A stretch of 35,388 nucleotides of DNA from an uncultured Lachnospiraceae bacterium (lineage in GTDB: Bacteria > Bacillota > Clostridia > Lachnospirales > Lachnospiraceae), in the NCBI GenBank assembly GCA_947245585.1, contig CAMXPV010000038.1:1-35388 (forward strand), written 5' to 3'. Position numbers and translations under genes: made by a program. Of this stretch, positions 29,454 through 35,388 are shown piece after piece (within the stretch, counting starts at the first letter, position 1; each line of letters starts with the position of its first letter). A model generated the notes under the pieces. It saw only the letters and a list, made by a program, of their open reading frames with translations. It had not been told where the DNA came from and searched no databases.

Positions 29454-30121
29454 GTCTCATCCTCCATACGATAGCCAAAACTTCTGATCGTCTTTAAACA
29501 GGAGGGGTGTCCCAACTTTTCCCGCAGACGTTTCATTGCCACCGTCAGGGTATTGTCATTGACATAGTTTCCGCTGCTATCCCATATTTGCTCCAACAGA
29601 TGCTCCCTTGTCACGGTTTTGCCCTTATTCTCCAATAAAACAACCAAAAGCTGATACTCTGCCTGGCTCACCGCCACCTCCTCTTCCCCGCAAAAAACCG
29701 TCATCCTGTCTGTGTCAACGCGAAGCGGGCCACAGGAAAGATACCGGCTTTGTGCATTTCCCGCCCGGCGAAGCAGCGCCTCTATACGGGAATACAGAAC
29801 TTCCAATTCAAAGGGTTTTGTCACGTAATCGTCCGCTCCGCTCCCAAAACCGGAAACAATATCGCGGGTATCGTCCCTCACCGTGAGAAACATAAGGGGC
29901 AGCTCCCGCCATCTGACACGAATCCATCTACAAAAATCCACTCCTCTTCCGTCCGGCATATTCCAGTCAAGCAGCACCATGCCCGGTAACTGACGTTCCA
30001 ACGCCTTCCTGCTCTCTTCCAAGGTGGCGAAAAGAGAAACCGAAAATCCTTTTCCGATCAAATACTCCTTTACCGTCGCCGCTATGGTCTCATCATCTTC
30101 CATATAAAAAATCTCTGTCAT
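29450..30121 (-). CDS. OmpR/PhoB-family response regulator
   Basis: A 223-residue regulator. The receiver (about 1-115) has an acidic pocket at E8-D9-D10, phospho-acceptor D52 in VLLDWNMPDG, T80 and K102 in YVTKPF. The winged helix (about 125-223) has QAEYQLLVVLLENKG, a VNDNTLTVAMKRLREK recognition helix and RSFGYRM. The true start is 30121 (MTEIFYMEDD) behind GGAAGAA; the longer frame to 30244 is a spurious extension into the region shared with the pseudogene. It is the first gene of the operon with the kinase. Its likely target is the GTCACT repeat upstream of the ATPase gene. Confidence 0.95.
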   Translation of the reverse strand: MTEIFYMEDDETIAATVKEYLIGKGFSVSLFATLEESRKALERQLPGMVLLDWNMPDGRGVDFCRWIRVRWRELPLMFLTVRDDTRDIVSGFGSGADDYVTKPFELEVLYSRIEALLRRAGNAQSRYLSCGPLRVDTDRMTVFCGEEEVAVSQAEYQLLVVLLENKGKTVTREHLLEQIWDSSGNYVNDNTLTVAMKRLREKLGHPSCLKTIRSFGYRMEDET

Positions 30122-30148
30122 TTCTTCCAGTCTCCTCGTTTTTGGTTT

Positions 30149-30177
30149 ATAATGTAATGTGCGCAAAGGAAAAGCAA
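30149..30177 (-). promoter_or_regulatory. Weak candidate promoter of the second two-component operon
   Basis: On the minus strand TTGCTT (30172-30177) and CATTAT (30149-30154) are 17 bp apart, with the response regulator ATG about 28 nt after the -10. A TATAAA lies a few bases beyond, so the register is uncertain. Confidence 0.4.
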
Positions 30178-30230
30178 GCGGCAGCGCGGATTTGCGAGTT
30201 CCACTATCACGAGTCAGAAAGGCATCCTCC

Positions 30231-30792
30231 ATGAAAGATTCCATCCGTGAAAGCCTCAGCTACTTTGGGCTATACAGAAAAATGCTCCACGTAAAAAAAG
30301 AGATCACACCCCGGCCGATCCTATTTGGAAATGACCCGCAGCAATACTTATTATATTATGAACCCAAAGACATCACAAGCGAAAAAGTGATCATCTGGGT
30401 GCACGGCGGCGGTTGGAATGCGGGATCGCCGAAGCTGTTTGATTTTGTCGGACAGTGCGTTGCCAAAAATGGATACCGCTTTTTCTCTCTCGGATACAGA
30501 CTGTCGCCGAAAAACAAATACCCCTGCCAGATCGAGGACGTATGCAGCGGCTATCACGCGACGCTCTCTTTTTTGATCTCCTGTGATCGGATTTATCGGC
30601 GTGGGCGGCCCATACTGCTTTTCCGAAAAGGATTCTCTATCCGTAAGGCTTCTCCTTGGCCAACTGTTTGCAAAGGGCTCTGACAGAACCCAGGGTGAAC
30701 CCTGTGCCCTGATGACAGCAGACATGTTTCTGCAAACAAGGGAAACCAATCAGAGTTTGAATAAATTTTTTTCATGGATTGAAAATTTATAA
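30231..30792 (+). pseudogene. Degraded alpha/beta hydrolase (carboxylesterase) gene
   Basis: The first frame (30231 onward) starts MKDSIRESLSYFGLYRKM and holds the oxyanion motif HGGGWNAGSP and a GYRLSPKNKYPCQIED stretch, normal for a carboxylesterase or lipase. It then runs into unrelated residues after HATLSFLI. Sequence that belongs to the same family resumes in another frame at about 30583 (IGVGGPYCFSEKD, EPCALM) and ends SLNKFFSWIENL at 30792. The nucleophile elbow (GxSxG) and the catalytic Asp/His region are missing. I infer at least two internal deletions plus a frameshift. No intact product is expected. Confidence 0.8.
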
Positions 30793-30818
30793 AAATAGTG
30801 TTCAGATTGGAAAATAAT

Positions 30819-31868
30819 ATGAAATCGTTTTACGATACCACACTTAAAACACCATTGTTATGGGCCATAGCTGCTCTCGCCTTAGTCTTTGCACTGATGC
30901 CAGCCATTCTGACCGGCTGTGCCAAAAACACCATGCCCATCTCCCGGACGGGATTCTATTTTGATACGGTCATTCAGATCACCTTGTATGACACGGAGGA
31001 TGAGGGGATTCTGGACGGCTGTTTTGCATTGGCAGAGAAATATGAGAATCTGTTCAGCGCCACAGAGGAAGGTTCCGATGTGTGGAAGATGAATCACGCA
31101 GACGGCAAGCCCGTCACGGTATCGGAAGAGACAGTCAAACTTCTGAATACGGCAACGGACTGGGCTGCCGCGACGGAGGGAAAAATTGACCCCACCATCC
31201 GTCCGGTGAGCGAATTGTGGGACTTTGGCTCCGAGGGCGATCCCCATGTGCCGGAAGATGCCCGAATCAAAGAGGCGCTCTCCCATGTCTCTTACGATAC
31301 CATCGGCTTTGGAGTGGCCCCTTCCGATAAAACCGGAGAATCCGCCTGCCGCACCGTCACCCTGAACGACCCAGAAGCGGCCGTCGATCTGGGTTTTATC
31401 GCCAAGGGATATATCGCCGACAAAATGAAGGAATATCTGCTCTCGCAGGGCGTGGAAAGCGCCTGCATTAGCCTTGGCGGCAATGTGCTTGCCATCGGGG
31501 AAAAACCGGACGGCTCTCCTTTTCGCATCGGCGTTCAAAAGCCCTTCGCAGAAACGGGAACAACGCTTACTACCGTGGAAATCCGCGATACATCCGTGGT
31601 GACCTCAGGCATCTACGAACGATGCTTTTATGAAAACGACGTACTATACCACCACGTTCTCGATACCGCCACCGGTTATCCTGTGGACAATGAGCTTGCC
31701 GGGGTGACAATCGTCTGCCCATCTTCCACAAAAGCTGACGCTCTCTCCACCGCCTGCCTCTGTCTTGGCTTGGAAAAAGGGCGGCAGCTTCTTGACGGGG
31801 AGAAGGACGTTGCCTATCTACTCGTTACAAGGGACGGCACGCAGTATCGGTCGGAGAATTTTCCCTAA
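30819..31868 (+). CDS. apbE: FAD:protein FMN transferase lipoprotein (ApbE)
   Basis: A 349-residue lipoprotein. A signal with lipobox ILTGC puts the acylated Cys at residue 34. ApbE motifs follow: GFYFDTVIQITLYD, IDPTIRPVSELWDFG, AVDLGFIAKGYIADKM, SLGGNVLAIG and HHVLDTATGYPVDNE, which bind FAD and magnesium. It attaches FMN covalently to Thr in flavoproteins such as RnfG/NqrC or FMN-binding-domain redox proteins; none of these is next to it here. The ATG at 30819 has only a weak GGAAA ribosome site; a GTG at 30798 has none. The hydrolase pseudogene lies directly upstream, and the 3' end overlaps the convergent ABC permease gene by 4 bp. Confidence 0.93.
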   Translation: MKSFYDTTLKTPLLWAIAALALVFALMPAILTGCAKNTMPISRTGFYFDTVIQITLYDTEDEGILDGCFALAEKYENLFSATEEGSDVWKMNHADGKPVTVSEETVKLLNTATDWAAATEGKIDPTIRPVSELWDFGSEGDPHVPEDARIKEALSHVSYDTIGFGVAPSDKTGESACRTVTLNDPEAAVDLGFIAKGYIADKMKEYLLSQGVESACISLGGNVLAIGEKPDGSPFRIGVQKPFAETGTTLTTVEIRDTSVVTSGIYERCFYENDVLYHHVLDTATGYPVDNELAGVTIVCPSSTKADALSTACLCLGLEKGRQLLDGEKDVAYLLVTRDGTQYRSENFP

Positions 31869-33112
31869 ACCCGCATCCGCCTCGCCCATCCCCTGACGGC
31901 AGGGAAAAGACACAAAACACCGATCACAAATGGCACCCAGATCAACAGATACGGCGACCAAATGTAATGTCCAAAAAAGTGAAAGGTATTGGTGCGGAAC
32001 ACATCCGCTCCACTCCCCACAAGCGGCAGCAGATCAAATACTTTTTCCATAAAGACCGGCACGCGATTATGGATGGTCATTGGCCCGTATGCCGCCGCCA
32101 GACTAAAGAGAAGCGCTGCCACATGATTTTTGCAGAAAGCCGAAAACAGCATCACAACCCCCGCATATCCAATCGCACCAAGCAGCGTAAAGGCAAATTC
32201 ATAAATTTCTGCCTGCAGCATATTCATGGGCGCGATCGCGATCATCTTGACCATCTGAATGGGCATATCCCATCCTTCCGTCCCCAGAAAAACAAGCTGC
32301 AACACGATTGTCCCCGCCGCCACCATGGTAAAAAGCTCCAGCGTAAAAGCAATTCCCGTCTGGATTTTGGCTGCCGCAAGTTTCTTCCATCCGTTTTTTG
32401 TCGTCAGAAGCAGCGGACTTGTATTGTCGTGCCACTCCCCGGCAAACAGGGCGGATAGAACAACGGCGAGAAACAGCGCCATAACCGTTCCCAAGCCGGA
32501 TACCGTATTCCCAAGAATGTTCGACCACCCTTCCGTCCATTTCCACGAAAACGGCTCCTGTACTTTTTCATTTATCCGTAAAAGATAGTCCCGCTCAGCA
32601 CCAGTCTGATTGTTAATCTCAAGGAAGGTATCAACCGCTTTGTCCCTCCTCTCATAAAGCCCGATAAGTTTTTCTGTCTCCACATAATCGCTCATGACCG
32701 TAACACCGAGCATATCCGGTCTCTCCAACTCCGGATAGAGTGTGCGCAGCCACCCGTTCACCGTATGCAAGTCCGAATTTCCAACTTTGTGAACCGTCTC
32801 CAAATTCTCCTTACCATACATTTTTCTATCTTCCTCTAATTGTGCATAAAGGTTCTTAAAATTCCTGACCCATTCCTGCAAGGTCTCATCCGTCAGTACC
32901 TCGTATTTCCGGGAATAGTCCTGGCAGCTCCTGATATTTTCGTACCCGTCAAAGTTGCGGCCACCATAATTTTCTTTTGCACTTCCATAAATCGTCCACT
33001 GATATACTAAAAAACTTCCGACTCCTACACAGTATAGCAAACACAACAGGACACAGATTCTGGTACTGTTTTTCCGCCACAATTTTTTATGTTCCAGTCT
33101 GAATAATTCCAT
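31865..33112 (-). CDS. ABC-2-like transporter permease of the sigma-factor operon
   Basis: A 415-residue permease. One N-terminal membrane segment (about 18-38) is followed by a roughly 165-residue extracytoplasmic region rich in charged residues, then six membrane segments starting at about 203 (GTVMALFLAVVLSALFAGEW). TRNG-like cytoplasmic stretches (LLLTTKNGWKKLAAAKI) are usual for ABC-2/bacitracin-type permeases. It is the last gene of the operon led by the ECF sigma factor and follows its ATPase by 29 nt. It is a partner for the ATPase at 33142. The substrate cannot be read from sequence; antibiotic or lantibiotic immunity and membrane stress are plausible. Confidence 0.88.
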   Translation of the reverse strand: MELFRLEHKKLWRKNSTRICVLLCLLYCVGVGSFLVYQWTIYGSAKENYGGRNFDGYENIRSCQDYSRKYEVLTDETLQEWVRNFKNLYAQLEEDRKMYGKENLETVHKVGNSDLHTVNGWLRTLYPELERPDMLGVTVMSDYVETEKLIGLYERRDKAVDTFLEINNQTGAERDYLLRINEKVQEPFSWKWTEGWSNILGNTVSGLGTVMALFLAVVLSALFAGEWHDNTSPLLLTTKNGWKKLAAAKIQTGIAFTLELFTMVAAGTIVLQLVFLGTEGWDMPIQMVKMIAIAPMNMLQAEIYEFAFTLLGAIGYAGVVMLFSAFCKNHVAALLFSLAAAYGPMTIHNRVPVFMEKVFDLLPLVGSGADVFRTNTFHFFGHYIWSPYLLIWVPFVIGVLCLFPAVRGWARRMRV

Positions 33113-33141
33113 TTTTTATTTCCTCCCTACTGTCTTTCCCC

Positions 33142-34002
33142 TTATCCATGCATGGAGTACAAATACAAGTCCTCCAGCGCTGCCTCACAGGACACCGCCT
33201 CCTCTGCGGGCTTACTGTCCGACAAAATGCGCAAAACCACCTGCTCTCCCTCATGCCGCAGATTGGCGACCGCCGCCTTTTCCTGCCAGATTTTTGCTTC
33301 CGCCGGGGAAACCGCCAGTTCCCATACCTTTCCCTCTGCCTGCTTCGTCAGCCCCGATACCGTGCCCTGCAATACCAACTTTCCTTTCTTCATCAGCAGC
33401 ACCTCGTCTGCAATGGCTTCGATATCCGACACGATATGGGTAGACAAAATAACGATCCTGCCCGCCGCATAGTCGGAAATCAAATTGCGAAAACGCACCC
33501 GCTCTTTCGGATCAAGTCCCGCCGTCGGTTCATCCAGAATCAAAATCTTTGGTTGGTTCAAAAGCGCCTGTGCAATCCCAACCCGCTGCTTCATGCCTCC
33601 CGAAAAAGTCTTTAGCTTTTTAGCCGCCGCATCGTTTAACCCCACAACTTCCAAAAGCTCCTTTGTCCGTTTCCTGGCCATACTTCTTGGAATGCCCTTG
33701 AGCGCCGCCATATACAGCAAAAACTCCTGTGCCGTATAATTGGGATAATAACCGAAATCCTGTGGCAGATACCCAAGTAAATCTCTGTAATCCGCACCCA
33801 AGGACGTCACTTCCCTGCCATCCAGAAACACCTCCCCGGAAGTGGATTCCAGTATGGCGCAAATCATACGCATCAGCGTGGTTTTTCCCGCACCGTTCTC
33901 TCCCAACAGACCGTACACGCCCGGCTTTAAAACCGTGCTGACACAGTCCACCGCCAGTTTCCGACCATACTGTTTCGTCAAACGGTCAACCGATAATTCC
34001 AT
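33142..34002 (-). CDS. ABC transporter ATP-binding protein of the sigma-factor operon
   Basis: A 286-residue ATPase. Walker A is GENGAGKTT (34-42), the Q-loop lies in GYLPQDFGYYPNYTAQEF, the signature is FSGGM (133-137), Walker B is ILILDEP (153-159), and the H-loop is in LSTHIVSD. The C-terminal extension (about 215-286) carries the small regulatory domain common in BcrA/CcmA-type export ATPases; the closing LEDLYLYSMHG motif is also typical. GGGAGGG precedes the ATG, and the gene overlaps the upstream membrane-protein gene by 17 nt. Confidence 0.94.
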   Translation of the reverse strand: MELSVDRLTKQYGRKLAVDCVSTVLKPGVYGLLGENGAGKTTLMRMICAILESTSGEVFLDGREVTSLGADYRDLLGYLPQDFGYYPNYTAQEFLLYMAALKGIPRSMARKRTKELLEVVGLNDAAAKKLKTFSGGMKQRVGIAQALLNQPKILILDEPTAGLDPKERVRFRNLISDYAAGRIVILSTHIVSDIEAIADEVLLMKKGKLVLQGTVSGLTKQAEGKVWELAVSPAEAKIWQEKAAVANLRHEGEQVVLRILSDSKPAEEAVSCEAALEDLYLYSMHG

Positions 34003-34753
34003 ACAATTTTCCCTCCCTATTCCGTTCCAAAATATATCCGATTTCCCTGCAAAAAAATCCGGAAAAGATCACAAACAATAAAATCCACAGCCCCGTCGCG
34101 GACGCTTCATAAATCTGCGGCAGCGCCTTTGCCGATACGCCCCAGGCCACGCAGGAGCCCATCATTGCTGCAGCGCAGACAAAAATCTTTTCCTTTTTAC
34201 ACAGCCTGATCAGCCGCAGCAACGCTGACATACAGACAAGATATGGCACCAGACCATATAAAATCATCCGCCCGATCCCATCGCTTGACTGCCGCACATA
34301 CAGCACCATGCATAAAACCACCGTCATACAGACTAAATTCGCCGCTCCCGCAAGAATCAGCTTGGCAAGTGTCATTTCGGTTCCCGACGCTCTTGTGACC
34401 GCCTCCATTTCACCCATTTTATAAAACTGGCTGCGAAGCAGCGCGGGCATGACCGCCAACGCAAACAGCGGTGTAAATGCGGGAACATAATACGCTGCAC
34501 CCTGTATCATCCCAATCTGTATACAGACAAGAAACAATACACCCGCCTGCAGGCCGAAGATCAACAGTCCCTCAAATCGAAATACGTCGGACAAAAACTG
34601 CCAGAAGGATGTCCGTTCTTCCCCAGAACTTTTCTCCTGTTCCCGCATGATTTTTTTGCATTGTGCTGTGATTTCTTCCTTTTTTTCATGCCGGATCTCC
34701 GCACCCTGCTGTAAAGAACTTTGCAGATATGTCTTTAATTCCCTATTTTTCAT
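33986..34753 (-). CDS. Membrane protein between sigma factor and ABC genes, candidate anti-sigma factor
   Basis: A 255-residue protein with a charged cytoplasmic N-terminus (about 1-60, helical: EIRHEKKEEITAQCKKIMREQEKS) and about six membrane segments from residue 60 on. It is not a classic anti-sigma factor: I see no zinc-finger HxxxCxxC motif and no RsiV/RsgI-like domain. Its place straight after the ECF gene, with an 11-nt overlap, and its cytosolic N-terminus make an anti-sigma role possible; it may equally be a transporter component. I start at 34753, behind GGGAG; a GTG at 34759 is the alternative. Confidence 0.75.
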   Translation of the reverse strand: MKNRELKTYLQSSLQQGAEIRHEKKEEITAQCKKIMREQEKSSGEERTSFWQFLSDVFRFEGLLIFGLQAGVLFLVCIQIGMIQGAAYYVPAFTPLFALAVMPALLRSQFYKMGEMEAVTRASGTEMTLAKLILAGAANLVCMTVVLCMVLYVRQSSDGIGRMILYGLVPYLVCMSALLRLIRLCKKEKIFVCAAAMMGSCVAWGVSAKALPQIYEASATGLWILLFVIFSGFFCREIGYILERNREGKLYGIIG

Positions 34754-35258
34754 CCCCACACTCCCTTTTCATCAACTGCAGCGCATTCCGGACACGGCTC
34801 TGCGCCGTCCGCATGCTGCAGCCCATCACGTTTGCGATCTCCGAAAAACTCAGTTCCTGACCAAAGCGAAGAATCACCGCCTCCCTCTGTTCCACAGATA
34901 AAACGCACAAAAGATGCCTGATGTCCTCCCTGTGCTCCGCCTGCGCGAGCTCATTTTTTCTGTCTGCAATTTTTGCCGCATCCTCCAGAGCGTAAAAGGG
35001 CATCTTTCTACTCTCGTCAATGCAAAGGCGGTTGGCGATTGTATATAAATAGGCTTTGAACTTATTTCTGCCCTTGTAGTGTGGCAGGCTCCGAAACAGC
35101 TTCAAAAAAGTTTCCTGCGTCAAGTCTTCCGCCTTTTCCGGAGCGGCACAGTGCCAACCGCAATAGCGCAGGATGGCGGCGTAATAGCGGTTAATCAGCT
35201 GTTCTGCCGCCGCCTCGTCACCGCCTTTGATTCTGTCAATCAATTCATCATCGCTCAC
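34743..35258 (-). CDS. ECF-type RNA polymerase sigma factor
   Basis: A 171-residue group IV sigma factor. Region 2 (about 12-85) includes YYAAILRYCGWHCAAPEKAEDLTQETFLKLFRSLPHYKGRNKFKAYLYTIANRLCID, which binds the -10 element and core polymerase. Region 4 (about 112-168) includes LSVEQREAVILRFGQELSFSEIANVMGCSMRTAQSRVRNAL, the -35-reading helix-turn-helix. Between them is a short charged linker. The only start is a GTG at 35258, preceded by GGAAAGGGGGCGG. It leads a four-gene operon with a membrane protein and an ABC exporter. Self-activation is common in the family; the palindrome at the promoter is the visible regulatory feature. Confidence 0.95.
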   Translation of the reverse strand: MSDDELIDRIKGGDEAAAEQLINRYYAAILRYCGWHCAAPEKAEDLTQETFLKLFRSLPHYKGRNKFKAYLYTIANRLCIDESRKMPFYALEDAAKIADRKNELAQAEHREDIRHLLCVLSVEQREAVILRFGQELSFSEIANVMGCSMRTAQSRVRNALQLMKRECGDEK

Positions 35259-35278
35259 GTGCCCGCCCCCTTTCCTGT

Positions 35279-35301
35279 CAGATGCGCATCTGTATATTAT
35301 A
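35279..35301 (-). promoter_or_regulatory. Promoter -10 and perfect palindrome of the sigma-factor operon
   Basis: On the minus strand TATAAT (35296-35301) is followed three bases later by the perfect 14-bp palindrome CAGATGCGCATCTG (35279-35292), which would cover the transcription start. The -35 box is poor (ATCCTT at 17 bp), so help from an activator or another sigma factor may be needed. A TGAACC just upstream of the TATAAT is also reminiscent of an ECF -35 element. Confidence 0.6.
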
Positions 35302-35336
35302 ACGGTTCAGTACCCCAAAAGGATCAAATTTTCCAT

Positions 35337-35379
35337 AAAAACCTGCTAACAAAAGTCAAGACTTTTTAGCAGGTTTTTT
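35337..35379. terminator. Intrinsic terminator at the right edge, bidirectional
   Basis: AAAACCTGCTAA and TTAGCAGGTTTT flank an inner AAAAGTC-AA-GACTTTT hairpin, giving a long stem, with a T-run on either side. It insulates the sigma-factor operon from the gene beyond the window edge. Confidence 0.9.
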
Positions 35380-35388
35380 ATAAATTTT

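Noticed and set aside
24516..30121. GH25 gene as part of the second ABC operon
   Set aside because: It has its own TTGCCA-17-TACCAT promoter in the gap after the permease and no functional link is visible.
30122..30244. N-terminal extension of the second response regulator to 30244
   Set aside because: The receiver domain begins at 30121 with a ribosome site; the extension covers the promoter region and has no homology.

Overview
The window looks like chromosome of a spore-forming, flagellate member of the Clostridia, most likely Lachnospiraceae. The evidence is the mix of a Phe T-box on pheST, a SpoIID-type and a SleB-type cell-wall enzyme, an orphan flagellin, meso-diaminopimelate dehydrogenase, ATP-type PEP carboxykinase, clostridial-style citrate synthase, AGGAGG ribosome sites and many FtsX-type ABC transporters. 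Base composition is moderate, except for a visibly AT-rich pocket at about 10.9-12.5 kb. No prophage, insertion sequence, CRISPR array, tRNA or rRNA was seen.

Layout. 1-4.7 kb (minus): spoIID-like gene, yihY/brkB-like gene, then a TTGACA/TAGAAT promoter inside the end of yihY, a T-box leader, pheS and the start of pheT. 4.9-10.1 kb (plus): a two-component system followed by an ABC transporter with a paired TGTAA-type operator in front of it. 10.1-13.1 kb: a two-TM hypothetical protein, a sugar O-acetyltransferase and an RpiR regulator (minus), then an HD-domain protein (plus) divergent from the regulator across a region with two inverted repeats of identical geometry. 13.1-18.4 kb (minus): ddh, a probable 6S RNA with its own strong promoter, a PAS-GGDEF protein, pckA and a short aberrant flagellin. 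18.5-20 kb (plus): citrate synthase behind a promoter that runs straight into an intrinsic terminator. 20-23.6 kb (minus): a pair of clostridial conserved hypotheticals, thrC and a SleB-type hydrolase. 23.7-24.5 kb (plus): an AP2-HNH-like protein with apparently lost HNH histidines. 24.5-30.1 kb (minus): a second two-component/ABC module and a GH25-fold protein that lacks its acidic catalytic pair. 30.2-31.9 kb (plus): an alpha/beta hydrolase pseudogene and an ApbE lipoprotein. 31.9-35.3 kb (minus): an ECF sigma factor, a membrane protein and a two-gene ABC transporter in one overlapping operon.

How the genes work together. Three membrane-export or stress units (4.9-10.1, 25.8-30.1 and 31.9-35.3 kb) each pair a transcriptional regulator with an ABC transporter, as in envelope-stress or antimicrobial-peptide detoxification modules. 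The two two-component modules share a promoter design for the transporter: a tandem response-regulator site with no good -35 box, just upstream of a TGC-extended -10. Central metabolism (pckA, gltA) and amino-acid metabolism (thrC, ddh, pheST) carry individually regulated leaders.

The most interesting candidates are the operators of the two modules, the inverted-repeat pair between rpiR and the HD gene, the sigma-factor/ABC operon with no recognisable anti-sigma factor, the likely pseudoenzyme GH25 protein, the AP2/dead-HNH protein, and two promoter-to-terminator mini-units that would make RNAs of only about 35-50 nt. All family names come from reading the translations by eye; no database search was possible.
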